Shown here one piece after another: positions 36,826 through 48,582 of a DNA stretch of 64,000 nt. The translations under genes and the position numbers were made by a program. The first letter of the stretch is position 1, and every line of letters begins with the position of its first letter. The DNA is from Acanthornis magna (lineage: Eukaryota; Chordata; Aves; Passeriformes; Acanthizidae): contig JAWUZG010000071.1 in NCBI GenBank assembly GCA_036785705.1, positions 186,001 through 250,000 of the forward strand, in the 5' to 3' direction. The notes below the pieces were generated by a model that was not told the DNA's origin, made no database searches, and worked only from the letters and a program-made list of their open reading frames with translations.

Positions 36826-37941
36826 TGATTTTATTCATAAGACGTGGCACTTGCATCTGGCCACCAGTTTAGCAAGGATTGTGGTTTGTGCTGCTGTACT
36901 GTGTTCCAGGATGGGCTCTCTCTGACTGCCAGCCTCAGTATCTACTGGTGGAAGTACCTCTGGTGCACAAAGAATTATTAGCATCAGGCATTTCTAAGCA
37001 AAAAATAAATAGATTTCAAACAGTTTCAGTCTTTAAGCTAATACTGTCACATAATAATGAAGTTAATATGTCACATATATTAGAAGATCACCCAAAGTAG
37101 CCATAAGAATCTGATGATGTGGAGCAGGAATAACACATGCATTTATATTTTTCATATGGTTAATTGAACCCATAGAATCATTCTGTACATACTAGGGTTT
37201 TATTGGTATTAGAATAAAGAATTTCTTTTTTAAAAAAACCAAAACTGATAATTACTTCTCTCTGTGCCTCTAATCAACAGTCTTTGATGTACATCTGTTT
37301 TTTAAGCACATCTGTACTGTAACTTCCAGTCAGGAAAAGCCTTTTATGGCAAGTAGCCTTTAAGCTACATGCTGTGTTTATTCCACATATTCTTTTTCCT
37401 TTTTTTCTTAAGAAAGTACCCACACAATTTCCTTCCACTTTCAGTTGAATTTTCAATGAATATATACTTTAAATGTTTTCTGCAAGAAAAAACTTTAGTT
37501 TTTCTGTTTAGTTTTGACCTGTTGTTTAAATTGACGGTAGAGATTATCGTACTGTCTTTCTTGCAGATGCATCTCAGAATAAGAAGAGAACCTAATTTGT
37601 CCACTCCACATGTGTTATTGGACACCATGTTATATTGCTTCTTATATCATGTGATGCCAAGTGTGTATCCAGCTGCTGTGTATATGAGGGGGATCTGAAG
37701 GGGAAGACAGCCTGCTGTGGTGCTGAGAGCATCTGCAGTGCTAGGCTGCTGTAAGAGTGCTTAAACACTGGTGCACTTAGGGTTGAAATACATACTCGTT
37801 ATTCAGCATATTTAAGCATGTGAAATGGCTCATGTGGATAAATTTATTGTCATGGGCTTATTTAGTGAAACAGTTAAGCCTTTTTTCAGTTCTACATGAT
37901 GGCTGTATGTGAAGCCAGCATTGCCCTGCTGTTGGTGCTCC

Positions 37942-38142
37942 TGCAGCTGTGCAGGAAGGGGCACGGCTGTGCACAGCTGTCCAGAGGAAGGGACATGCGA
38001 TTGCACAGCTGTCCAGAAGGGACACCCAAGTGCACATCTGTCTGGAAGAAGGGACATGGGAGTGCACAGCTGTCCAGAGGAAAGGACACACAAGTGCACA
38101 CCTGTCTGGAGGAAGGGCCATGGGAGTGCATTCTAGAAGAGA
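37942..38142. repeat. Minisatellite with 32-bp unit
   Basis: Units starting TGCACA-C/T-CTGTC-C/T-GGA begin at 37970, 38002, 38031, 38063 and 38095 (spacings 32, 29, 32 and 32 bp), with a partial sixth unit at 38127 and a degenerate earlier unit at about 37942. Units alternate between CAGCTGTCCAGAGG and CATCTGTCTGGAAG types, so a 61-64-bp dimer is the higher-order unit. Because the unit is not a multiple of three, it creates spurious open frames of 75-95 codons on both strands. These are not genes. Confidence 0.92.
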
Positions 38143-41100
38143 CATACATTATCTAGTTTTCCTAGCTATGCATTTATTATTTAATCTACGGCCTTTGGAA
38201 AGGTGTGCAGGGATGAAGGACTAGGTCCTCTTAGGCAGTCTTGGGAAAGTGTTTCTCATTAAACCAGCAAGAAAGCTGCTGTAACACATTTAGGGATAAA
38301 GCCATGTAACTCAGGACATCCCTTAAATCCTGACAGTTCAAAGGCTGTGACCATCTCCACAGTAGTTCACTAAACTTTCTGGGGTGTTACCTGGCGCTGC
38401 ATTGAGTGGCACAGCTTGGTCCACATCCATATTGCTCAGCTCAGAGCTCCCAAGCCAGAGATATGCCTGCAGGAGCAACCCTGGCCTGGGCTGCCTCTCT
38501 GGGAAGGTCAGGGCTGTCCCAGGTCAAAACATGACAGACAACTGAGCTGCAGTGTCTGGAGATGTTCCCTAACATTGCTGAATTTAGTAATGCAGATCTA
38601 GCATTACTATGGAGAAGTCTGTGGCCATAATGTGTGGGATGTACAGGTAAAGGGAAGTCCTCAAGGTAAATTTAGGTCATTGTTCTGATCAAGTGTCTGA
38701 GGAGAAGGGAAAGGTGTACACCACATGTACCTGTGAAGGTACGGATGAGCAGAGACTAACCTGACCAAATTCAGGCAGGCAGTGCGAGCATCCCGAGCAC
38801 CTCAGCAAGTACGAACCCAAAAAGTGTCAGTGAGCAGTGCAGGTGCAGCAGTTCATCTGATACACTCTTGGCTACAGGAGCAGAATGAGGTGATCATTTT
38901 ACATCATTTTAGAAATAATACATTCATATTCACTTTCAGTTCCAGAGAGTCTTCCTGCTGGATTGTACTTTAGTTTGTTGTCAGTTAGTTTGGTGTTTAA
39001 TTTAGCCTCTTTTTTTCCTGAACATCAATAGGATTTATTGTGCAATACTTGAAGAGAGGCAGAAGGGATAATAAAAATAATTTTTGAGCTGTTTCAGTTA
39101 TAAAAAGAAGAAAAGAAATGAAAAAGATCCTGGAGCAAATTTATTCCTCAGCATGACCTGAATCCCTAACGGGAATTTAAAAAGGACTAACCCTTCACAA
39201 CTAAATAGTACTTCACAGAAGAAAATATATCTTTAAAAAAAATTAGCTTCTCAGTATAATCTTTCTCTTCGTAAGAAACCCTTAATTGAATAAAATGCAA
39301 TTTCCAGTGTGAAATTGAACCTTGGGGGTGCCACAAGTAAATATTGTTGCAGTAGAATCAAGTTTTACTCCCAATATGATGAGATAAAAATAAAATTAAT
39401 TAAATTCACTTGGAAATAGGAAGAAAAATAAAGAATCCATTTTTAAATACTGAGCAGAGGGAGTTTAAAGTCAGATTAGTATCCAGTCAAACCTAGAGAA
39501 GTTCAATCCAATTAATTTTTTGCTACAACTGTTGTATGTAGAGTTAAAATACATTAACATGTGTATGCATACTCTTAACAGTGTATACATTTTTTAAAAA
39601 AAATTTGAAATTTGCTTTATATTGCTCTATAAAAGGAGGGAAAATAAACAACTCCAAGCCTTTCATTGTAAATATTTTGCTTGGCTCTGCTTGCAAAGTA
39701 TCTGATCTGACATGCTGCTGATTAAGATAAGAGTAGTGAGTACCCTGCATGCAACTGATCATATTGTTTGAATTCTGAGCTAAATTTACATTAGACAAAC
39801 ATTTTGGCAACAATGGAGACTCACCTGTTTTCATGCAACTGTGATTGAGAGGACAATGGGACCCAACATTTGAGCATCTATACTATTCGGTTAAACATGG
39901 GCCTCCTATGAGAGTTTTTATAGAGTTTCCATGCCCCTTTGAGTTTAATAGTTTTCCTCTTCCCCCAGAGTGCTTCCTCTTGCTTTCTTCTCTGAGTATG
40001 TATGTGAATTTTTAATCTTTCACTTTCTATATTCATTCATGAATATGTACTTCTACAAACAAAAAATAATATTCCTGGAAATGTTGGAAGTGGAAGCCAG
40101 TTTTCAGTTCATACCTCACTGCCATCTACTGTATACTCTGGAAAACTGCACTGTGGGAAATGCATTGCATTTCAGCTGTGTAAGATGACTCTTTCCCCAG
40201 TTAATTTGCCCTAAAGTTGAGGGAAAAATCTACTGAACTCTCAGTAGACTGTGACATGTAAATTCCATTCTTTGTGTAGGAATCAGTATTTCTTAAACAG
40301 ATGACAATGTCTGATGACACTCTGTATTGTCCAGAAGGAAAGAACATCAGATTCTAGTATTGCTTGGTTAGTTTGTCTTCAGGCCAGATGAAAAATAAAT
40401 GTGTACTTTGGGAGAGAAAGAATACCTCACTTTGCTTATTCTTGTCTTTAATAGTAATACCTTTAATTTCTTAATGGATATGTCAAAACAAAAACCTAGC
40501 AGGATTTAGATGCAGGAACTTGAGACGTTTTGATATTTCTTTTAGTTGAAGAATTAGTCTTTGAATCTTTTAAATTAGCTATCATCTCAGCAGCTGATGT
40601 CTGGTGTACGCAAACACCAAGTATATGCAATAGTAAGTGTTGGTTGGGATAGATACAATAATTTGCCTAAAGTTGTGAAATTATTAAGTTGAAAATAAAC
40701 TATTAGAATTCTGGATGTCAGGAACTGATTCAGATATCACTCAGATCAGCTTTGCACTAAGTGCTTTCATAATGATTTGTGTGGAAATTACAAGGTTTAC
40801 TCAAGACAGAAATTTTTCTGATTTCATTGGGAAAGCTGACATCAAGTAGACAACGATGTACACAAACCATCAAACTTTGTGTTTGGATAAGAAAATTCCT
40901 CTTCTTAGACTACTATTAATTTCAGTCAGCTGGAAGTATATATTTATACCATTAGCTATCAGTATTGCACCAAAAAGAATAAAAAGACCAACAAGCTTGC
41001 AAACGCAAGCATTTCAAAGCTGAAGAAATGCCTTCATTTGCTTCTTATTTTTATCTGTTGTGGTGACGTCTATAATTACGGTATGGGTTTTTTCCTATTT

Positions 41101-42034
41101 TTATTCAGGAATTTTTCTAAGATCTCAATTGCTCAACATTTTTTAGCCCTTGCAAACGAAGAAAGAATGATGAAATAATTCCATCACTTTCTGTGATGTC
41201 CATTGTTACCATGTTTCAGTGATTTACAAATGTTAATTAACCCACCTTTACAAACTCTGCTCTTTGGGGATTTGAAATGGTATTGCGGGCAGCTGATGTA
41301 CTCTGTGCGATCATTCCATCCCTACTGGTGTCTTCACAGGCAAATATGTGTTCCCATGCCTTTTCCAAGTGACATCAGAAATTCACCCAGGAAAATGGGG
41401 AACTGGTTTCTGACACTTGACCCTTTCTGTTCCATCTCCTCAACCTTCTTTTCCAGTGTCACCATCCAAGACCAAATGTGTTTCACTCCTTGTCCAAAAA
41501 GCTATCTTACTGTGGCTGATCTCCTCCAAATCATATTCCTCCTATAGCACATATTGAGCACAGCCATTTTCAGCCTAAATGTTATGGAATTAAAAAAATC
41601 CACAACTGCAAACTAGTTGAGGAAAATTGTCCTGAATTCAGTAGCAGGTGACATGGGTAGAGATGCCCATGGTGTGTGATTTATGAAGTTATTAAAGCAC
41701 TTTATGTCCTCTTCCTGTGGGCCACTTCTCACTGTTGGTTTGTAAATGATGCTTTAGGGAGAGGATGACATCATAGCAGTGAGGAATTTTTTTTTCCATT
41801 GAGTGTATGTTTATAAGATTTCTTAACAATTTGTACATTTCTCTGGCAGTTTCAGTATGCAGAATTTTTAACTGAGAGCCCCGAGAAATAAATTACTTCT
41901 GGGGAATAATTTCTGGACTGAATTCTGTGTTTGTTTGGTTTTTGGATTTTTGGAGTCAGTGTTTATGCGTAGTTTGATGTGTGGTGCAAATGGAAAGTAT
42001 GTGCTGAGGCATTTGTGGGTGTCTGCACGACCAA
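38143..42034. other. Intronic sequence, nothing recognised
   Basis: AT-rich intron with no identified mobile element. The open frame at 41203-41547 (114 codons) has no recognisable family features and is probably chance. Confidence 0.65.
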
Positions 42035-42435
42035 TGTCTGGCCAGAGGGGGCACCTCCAGAAGATTCCATGAGGAATGGCTGAGGGAGCTTGGGGTGTTT
42101 ACCCTGGAGAAGAGGAGGATCAGGAGAGACCTCATCACTCTCTACAACTGCATGAAAGGAGGATGTAGCCAGGTGGGGGTTGGGCTCTTCTCCCAGGCAG
42201 TCAGTGACAGGGTGAAAAGCATCACCTCAAGCTGTGCCAGGGGAGATTCAGGTTGGGCTTCAGAAAGAGCTTCTTCACAGAAAGGGTTGTTAACCAGGGA
42301 GGTGGTGGAGTCACCGTTCCTGCAAGTGTTCAAGAAAAGACTGGACGTGGCACTAGGTGGTCTAGTTGACAAGATTGGCTGGGCACAATCTTAGAGGTCT
42401 TTTCCAACATAAATGGTTCTGTGATTCTGTGATTG
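42035..42435 (+). mobile_element. CR1 LINE ORF2 C-terminus and 3' end, plus strand
   Basis: The plus-strand frame at 42095-42394 reads FTLEKRRIRRDLITLYNCMK, then GGCSQVGVGLFSQAVSD and REVVESPFLQVFKKRLDVAL. This matches the CR1 ORF2 C-terminus ([43 protein letters not shown]). One frameshift-like gap lies in the SSCARGDSGWASERASSQK segment. It ends with the CR1 tail GGTTCTGTGATTCTGTGATT near 42435. Confidence 0.92.
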
Positions 42436-42540
42436 TGACATGGTTTGGCGGCAAACATGGTGGTGGTGCTAGATTGGTGGTTGGACTTGATGGTCTTGGA
42501 GGTATTTTCCAACCTTAATGATTCTATGATTCTATGATCT
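42436..42540 (+). mobile_element. Second CR1 3' end directly after the first
   Basis: After the first CR1 tail a second CR1-type terminus follows: GGTGGTGCTAGATTGGTGG, GGACTTGATGGTCTTGGAGG, TTTTCCAACC and the tail ATGATTCTATGATTCTATGA. This ending is of the subfamily that uses GGTCTTGGAGGTATTTTCC. It could be a 5'-truncated insertion into the tail of the first copy. Confidence 0.85.
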
Positions 42541-43632
42541 ACCATCTTTCTCTTGGGTTTATCTCACTGACTGGGAAATCATTGACTATCTCTATCATCT
42601 TTCCACTGCTGCCTTTAGTTCTCTGATGTTGCCATCCTTCAGTGATATGACTTGATCATAACTTTTCTAGCTTTCCACATGGATGAAATGCTGCCACACA
42701 TGAGGTCTGTAATAGAACTGTGTCTGGAGGAGCATGATGTACAAGCAGGCAGAATTTAGCTCCTAAAAGGATAAATGAAAGGGAAGAAAAGATTAAAATG
42801 TGTATTTAGTAGGGTCTGCTGTTATGTCAGGACTCCAATGGGCCTTTGCTGCTAACAGTGGAAGTTCTGCATATGAAAATCCAGGGAAGGGAATCAGGCA
42901 GACACCTGTAAAACCCGTAATTCAGTAATCATCAATAGAAGAGAACAATTATTTAAATAAGGAAGGAAGTATGAAGCATTGTGATAGCTCTAATATGAAT
43001 ATTTGTACGTGAGATTGCTGAAAATTTGGGGGGAATTACACTGTGCAATAAAACTACAGATGGTTGTTCTGTTTTGTTTTGTTTTTCCATTTTATCAAAT
43101 GTTTTAAATTTGCTGCCCTCCTGTGGCTGTATACTGTGCTCTCTCTGCTGAAACTCCCAATGGACAGACTTTGTTAGGACAGCAGTACGTGCAGCAGTGT
43201 TGGTACAGCAGATGAAAGACAGTTCAGACAATGAACTGGTGCTGTCTGGCTCAGTCAAGGATCTCAGGAAGTGTGTCTGGGAGTCTCTGTGAATACATTT
43301 TCTGCCTTTTAACTCTGGAGGACCAGGGCTGCCCTGGGTGTTAGGAATCTGCTGCCCAAATTCTGTCTGGAGAAAGCTGCCTTTGCAGCGCTCAGAAGGT
43401 GATAAAGGCTCCTTCTGGACCTGTGTGTATCCCCAATTGACCAGGTGGGTCCATCCAGAAGGAATATGCCGTATTTCCAAGCAGGTTTCAGCTTGGGCTA
43501 TGAGACAAACCAGAGAACTGAGCCCAAGTGCATGAGCTGTAGGAGGAACACTGATAAAATGATACAAAAGCAACATGAAACAAAGAAAAAGAACTCAGCA
43601 AGAGCCAGCTTAAAGCTTTTGTTTTTGTTTTG

Positions 43633-43656
43633 TTTTTTTTTTTTTTTTTTTTTTTT
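43633..43656. repeat. Poly-T tract (24 T)
   Basis: A run of 24 T preceded by GTTTTTGTTTTG. It could be the tail of a minus-strand retrocopy, but no body was recognised to its left. Confidence 0.95.
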
Positions 43657-44353
43657 GTAGCTGTTACTCTTTGGTATACAGATAATTGTTGTATATATTA
43701 GTATAAATAATGTTTTTTCAGGAATTCTTGTCATAGTTGCATTCTTACCTATATGTTTTTGTACAGTTACCTATATGTTACCACTAGAAGTTGTGGCAGT
43801 GATAATATTTTATTGCATAGCATATTAGATGCCCATCTGTCTGCTAGAACTAAGTGGTCCAAACATAATTTTAATGAATGATACTGTAAAGACACCACCC
43901 ATTGGGATGAGTTAACTTAGAAAATAAAGGCTTACTCACTGGCAATTTATAAAGCAAATTGCAAAACTGTGTTTTTAAAAATTGGAGTAGAGAGTTTAAA
44001 TTAATGGCTTTTGCTTCTGCAAATCTAACCTTTGCAGAAATGTGAGATACAGAATGATAGATAGGGCTTTCAAGGCTTTTATTTGGTAGGTAGTTGAACA
44101 CTGAGTTCAACTACATTTCACGTCTTTCTTGGGCCTATACATTTTAGTGGGTACACATGACTTTACAGAGAATGAAACAAATTATGTAAATCGTGTTCAG
44201 AGGTGACTTTCATAACAGAAATTGAGGAGTCTGTTTTTAGACAGTCAGAGATTAAAAAATCCTTTTCAAGGAAAAGCTAGTTAGCTAGTTAGTATGCAAA
44301 GGAAAACACAGTCAAAATAAATGTAAGAATAAGGTAACCTGAACAGTGCTCAG

Positions 44354-44412
44354 ATATCCTATAATGTATAATATCCTATAATATATAATATATCATCATA
44401 TAATACAATATG
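44354..44412. repeat. AT-rich direct and inverted repeat
   Basis: The 12-mer ATATCCTATAAT occurs at 44354 and 44371 (17-bp period). It is followed by ATATATAATATATCATCATA, giving a nearly pure AT stretch of about 59 bp with hairpin potential. Confidence 0.75.
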
Positions 44413-44732
44413 AAATATTTGAATTTGCTCCCCTTGCTGCTAGCATCAAAGTAAAAAAAGAAAATAAATAAAGACAGCACTTGTAAAATGAAGTTTGAAG
44501 ATGAGGCCTGATCTGGAGACCTATAACCAGAAAAGCAGAAACAAGGTGCATTGCTATCTGCCAGATGACAAGCAGGCGAGCATCCTCCCACTGGGAAGGA
44601 TGTAATGTCACTTAAAAGATCAGTGCTGACTGTAGATCTTAGGCAGCTGCAACGGCTTGTTTGCTTGCTTAGACACTGTTTCTGATCAGGAGGGGTTTAT
44701 AAGGTAAGTGGGTCAGACAATATCTCAGATAT

Positions 44733-45050
44733 TCATATAACCATACAATGGTTTGGGCTGGAAGGGACCTTAAAGATCATTTACTTCCAAACCCCCTGCC
44801 TTGGGCAGGGACAGCTTCCACCAGACCAGGTTGCTCAAAGCCTCATCCATCCTGACCTTGAACACTTCAGGGGTGCAGCTGCACAGCTTCTCTGGGTAAC
44901 CTGTTCCAGTGCCTCACCACCCCCACAGCAAAGAATTTCTTCCTGATATCTAATCTAAACCTACTCTCTTTCAGTTTAAAGCTATTTCCTCTTTCCCTAT
45001 CACTGCATGCCCTTCCTTGTAAGAAATCTCTCTCCAGTTATCTTGTATTG
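44733..45050 (-). mobile_element. CR1 LINE 3' end, minus strand
   Basis: The sequence reads TCATATAACCATACAATGG, TTTGGGCTGGAAGGGACC, CTTAAAGATCATTTACTTCC, CTGCCTTGGGCAGGGACAGC, CCAGACCAGGTTGCTCAAAG, ACCTGTTCCAGTGCCTCACC and CACAGCAAAGAATTTCTTCC, then ATCACTGCATGCCC. This is the reverse complement of an avian CR1 3' region of about 320 bp. The right border fades between 45050 and 45120. Confidence 0.93.
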
Positions 45051-45139
45051 TCACTTTCTGTTCTGTACAGCAATGTTATAGCCTTTTGATAGTGATAAAA
45101 TCCCTGTAAGGAGAGAGTCCTTTTGCTCACCCTCCTCAT

Positions 45140-45490
45140 TTGCTTCAGTCAGGAATTACCTTGCATGTGCAACAGCAGGTTCTGGACTGTAATGCAGTGC
45201 TCCTAAAACAAATCCATTCCTTTTCGACTGCACAGCAGAGCCGAGCAGGGCAGAGCCCTGCTGCTTCCTGTGGAGAGAGGAACTTGGGTCAGGGCCCTCG
45301 CTCTGAGGAGCAGGAGGTGAGCGTGGCAAGGTGTGGGGAAGGTTGTGCAAGGCTCCCTGCATGTGAGGTTGTCCACACCTGACCCATGGCACAGAGCAGA
45401 GGTAGCTGCTGCCATCCTGGCCCCAGGGGACTGTCTCCTCCATCGGCTGTCCTCGTCCCACTGCCCTCCAGTCGGGGCACTGGGGTAGCT
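45140..45490. other. GC-rich block of unknown nature in the intron
   Basis: About 350 bp are clearly richer in G and C than the surroundings. Overlapping open frames run on both strands (up to 149 codons on the minus strand, 45203-45652), which is expected from low stop-codon density in GC-rich DNA. It may be part of an unrecognised mobile element; no LTR ends or CR1 segments were seen. Confidence 0.4.
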
Positions 45491-46499
45491 TGGCTTGCAG
45501 ATCCTCTCAGAGGATCTACTTTGCATGTCATAAACATGATTTTCTTCAAAGGATGTCTGTAGCAAGATATTCAGGAGATACTTTTGTTCACTCTGCTTCT
45601 GCTGATAAAATAAGCACTGTAATTGAAATCTGCATTTAATAAAAGTTCTCATGCATGGGGACTTCAGCAGCGTACTTTGTTTGAACTCTAGTCTTTATAG
45701 TCACTTTTTTCTTGCTAATCTCCAATCTCTGTTGTGTTCTACTAACAATATGTGAACTGATGGTTAGCCAAGAAATACCTTTTATTTTCTGTTTTCTGGT
45801 TAAAGTGACATTTGGAATTTGCAACTCTTAGCATCACTAGATCATCTGGATTTTCTCTGTGTGGTTTAATATTGTCCTGAAAATAATGAAACTTAGTATG
45901 TGCAACAGGGCAATTTGAGATATAGTGAGCAACCAAGAGCTCCTAACAGAAGAACAAATTATCAGTTCTCAGGGGTGCTGCCTCTGCATGGGTTGCTAGT
46001 CCACAGCAAATGTAAAAAAAGGTAATTTGCCTTTGGTGTCCCTTGGAATAAAAAGCAGGTACATAGACAATTCCTGCAGAGCAGCAGAAGCACTGTAATG
46101 TTCTTGTTGCACAGTTCATGTCAAATCATTGAACTCATTGAGTTCATTTCGGTGTTAGGGATATCAGGTAGGGAGTGTGCTGGCAATTTGATTTGATGTT
46201 CATGTTGCAGGAGCTACTTTCTAAGGCTTAGGCAGAGATACCAACCGTGCTATGTGCCGTTTTATCAGTGCGTTTCAAAGCTTTTTAGAGGAAAAATAAT
46301 AGATCTTTCACTAACTAAAACTTATAGTAAGCAATTAGTCTAATTCTCTGGAGGAGGTCATAGAGAAACTAGATGAGGCACTGAAGTTTATATTTCTTCT
46401 ACTGATTGCTCTATTTAGTAAAAAACCTCAGAAGGTAAAATCACTGAGCAAACCGGGTAGCAAATTTCCAATAAAGCTCTGATTGATTCTGTTGGTCTT

Positions 46500-47450
46500 G
46501 TGAGACTCAATTGACAAGCAGATTTGGTCACTCTTCTCATATTAATTGCCCTCATCTACTCTTCCTTAATAAGCATTTCAAAGATTTGGGTCAAAAAATT
46601 TAGAATATTAAAAGTGCAAGTTAAAATACAGTTTTGAACAATACAGTCATGCAAGTTCTGATGCCTAACAATATGAACGGGTAGAATTCCATTAAAAAAA
46701 AATTACATGGAAATTGCTATAATTCAAACCACCTTATTGTAATGCCACTTTGTGTCAAGTGTTCCTTCCCTCCGACCTCATTAGGTGTGCTCGTCATTAG
46801 ATACACTGTTACTAAAGAGTTTTAACTTAAAAGCTGCTTTGATTAATGCTTGGTTGGACTGAGGATTTATTGTGTAGGATTAACTGGCTTTAAAAATGGC
46901 AAAATGCCACAGTAACTTTAATGCCAGACTTTAATGAGAAGCAGAAGTAAACTCCAAGGACCCTTATGATTTTTAATATGGACTAAACTCATATGCTCAT
47001 TACCTTAATGTCTTTATTTTATATACAAGTATTCCAATAATTCCTAGAGAATAGTAGCCTAGAAAGCGTATTACAAATGTGTAACCTGAAATATATAACC
47101 CTATATTTGTAATAAATCATGAATTTTGATAATTTTCTAGTCAGATTTATTCTGTATTATCAAATAGAAGAAAAACACTTTGCACTGGTTGGGGCCTCTT
47201 TAATTAAGAAACAACATGGAAGTAAGACAAAATCAGATTGGCAAATATTTGTCCCAATTGATAATGTACTGACAATCTAAATGAAAAATGCATTTTCACA
47301 TTTTTATGTAATCTGCTAATTAAATTTCTTTTTACTGTCTTCTTAAGTTCATTTAGTGCTCCTAAAAGTTTACAAAGTTGGTGCTTCTAGAGTTTAATAA
47401 CCTTATTTTTTTACCATTGATCACGTATTTTAGTATATGATACTGCCAAG
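46500..47450. other. AT-rich block with features of a conserved regulatory element (candidate)
   Basis: This block lacks repeats. It is dense in homeodomain-type cores (TAATTAA, ATTAAT, TAATGA), contains a TCF-like CTTTGAT at about 46836, and contains TTAATTAAG near 47201. It resembles vertebrate conserved non-coding elements in composition and lies within 2 kb of the final coding exon. This is an inference from appearance only. Confidence 0.25.
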
Positions 47451-48346
47451 AAAATCCTGACCATTCTCACATCCGTCAACATTTGGTCGTCTCCTTAAAT
47501 CCTACTAGACTTGATAGGATTTAAGCATATACTTAAAAGGTAATGCATTGCTCAGGCCTTTGTATCTGACGTTTTTTCTGTCCATGCTATCTTTGCTGAG
47601 ATAACCAAAGGGCACTGATTTACTATTAGGGCTAAGCAGGAAAAGCTTTCTCACTCAAAAAGCTTGTAAACTTTTTTTCCTGAATTGATCCTGATTTCCC
47701 AGTTTTGTTCATTTTTCAGTGAACTTCCAATAGCAGAATCATGTAATGGAATTTTTCATTTCTGCCCAGTTATATACTGTGAAAATTAGGCACGATGTAC
47801 TAATAAGCAATAACAACAGTTCTTCGCAGAGGTGGTACTGTCTCTGCCAAAGCATGTAGGATGGCATCCAACCAAGTACTTGGGCTGTAATGCCTAATTT
47901 CTCATTGAAATCACAGATATATTGGACATGACTTAAATAGGATTACTCACTCAAGCAAATTTACACAAGGGTCTAAGGCATATATCCAGCTTCCCGTGAG
48001 TGAGGAGTCTGCATACTCATTTGGCTCTGGGCCTTGGGCACTTGCATAACATTGCTTGTGTAACTTACCCTGCCAAAAATGAAGCCTGCATCAACATGGT
48101 TACTCATACCAGAAAAATTGTGCCTGTGGACAAGTGATGACACTCGGGGATCCTGCTTCCTTTTGTGTCACACTGAAAACTTCTGTTTTCACTGATGATT
48201 GAAGCTCTTTAGCCAGCATTACCGTTGCAGTTCCTATTGATAATTTCTGTGGCACTGAGTTGTTTTTGTTGGGTTTTTCTATCACTTCTGGATTCTCTAC
48301 TTGACTCATTGCTATTATTTGTTTTTCTTTTTTCTTTTTTTTTTAG

Positions 48347-48456
48347 GGAGAAGGCCAGCAAAAACGAAGGACAAAAAAAAGAAGAAAAAGAATTTGATGG
48401 AAAGGGCTCAGAAGCAGCACAGCATCTTTTTAGCAACAGATAAAACAAGCCAGTAA
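48347..48456 (+). CDS. R-spondin 2, final coding exon (basic tail, stop TAA)
   Basis: The exon follows a long T-rich tract ending TTTTTAG and begins GGAGAAGGCC. With the last G of the previous exon it reads GRRPAKTKDKKKKKKNLMER, then AQKQHSIFLATDKTSQ and stop TAA at 48454-48456. This is the RSPO2 C-terminal tail; the AQ-QHS-FLATD signature is specific to RSPO2 and absent from RSPO1, 3 and 4. The Lys/Arg-rich stretch is the conserved basic tail of R-spondins, which binds proteoglycans and influences secretion and activity. It is about two residues shorter than the human tail. Six consecutive Lys codons contain an A8 run (48373-48380), a possible slippage site. The reading frame is intact. Confidence 0.96.
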
Positions 48457-48576
48457 AGACTTGATTTTCTTTAATGTATTTTTTTGCAAAGTGCACAAAA
48501 GCTGCTATATGCTCCTGCCCATGGATGCACTACAATTCAGCTGCTTTGACAGTATTGGTGGCAAATAACTTGTGAA

Positions 48577-48582
48577 AATAAA
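48577..48582 (+). terminator. Proximal polyadenylation signal AATAAA
   Basis: A canonical hexamer 121 bp after the stop codon, followed within 30 bp by GTTTGTTTTA (G/T-rich). It would yield a very short 3' UTR. Confidence 0.5.

Larger units (their letters stand above)
42541..44732. other. Intronic sequence with T-rich and AT-rich low complexity
   Basis: This stretch contains the longest open frame in the window, 207 codons on the minus strand at 42953-43576. It has no signal peptide, no domain and no recognisable similarity, and it overlaps ordinary intron sequence. A poly-T run of 24 lies at 43633-43656, and an AT-rich repeat at 44354-44412. Confidence 0.6.
11273..48346 (+). other. RSPO2 intron between TSP1 and final coding exons (37 kb)
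   Basis: This very large intron, 37074 bp, has donor GTAAGT at 11273 and an acceptor with a long T-rich tract ending TTTTTAG at 48346. It carries most of the mobile elements in the gene: CR1 fragments in both orientations, an antisense solo LTR, a sense ERVL-type LTR and a minisatellite, each listed separately. No additional exon or host gene was recognised inside it. Confidence 0.92.

Noticed and set aside
37970..38142. Possible CRISPR-like array of 32-bp repeats
   Set aside because: The repeats are directly adjacent with no unique spacers, and the genome is eukaryotic. It is a minisatellite.
37858..38224. Several overlapping Cys- and His-containing open frames on both strands
   Set aside because: They arise from the 32-bp minisatellite being read in different frames. 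The unit length is not a multiple of three, and no start or stop context supports translation.
42953..43576. 207-codon open frame on the minus strand, longest in the window
   Set aside because: It shows no domain, signal peptide or known motif, its composition looks random, and it lies in intron sequence. A frame of this length can occur by chance in 64 kb.
45203..45652. 149-codon minus-strand open frame in the GC-rich block
   Set aside because: Overlapping frames of similar length exist on both strands there, as expected from few stop codons in GC-rich DNA. No recognisable protein family.
1597..48456. Assignment to RSPO3 or RSPO1 instead of RSPO2
   Set aside because: [31 protein letters not shown], the WSEWGTCSRNN motif and the tail QHSIFLATD are RSPO2-specific. 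RSPO3 has a much longer, different tail, and RSPO1 differs in the same positions.
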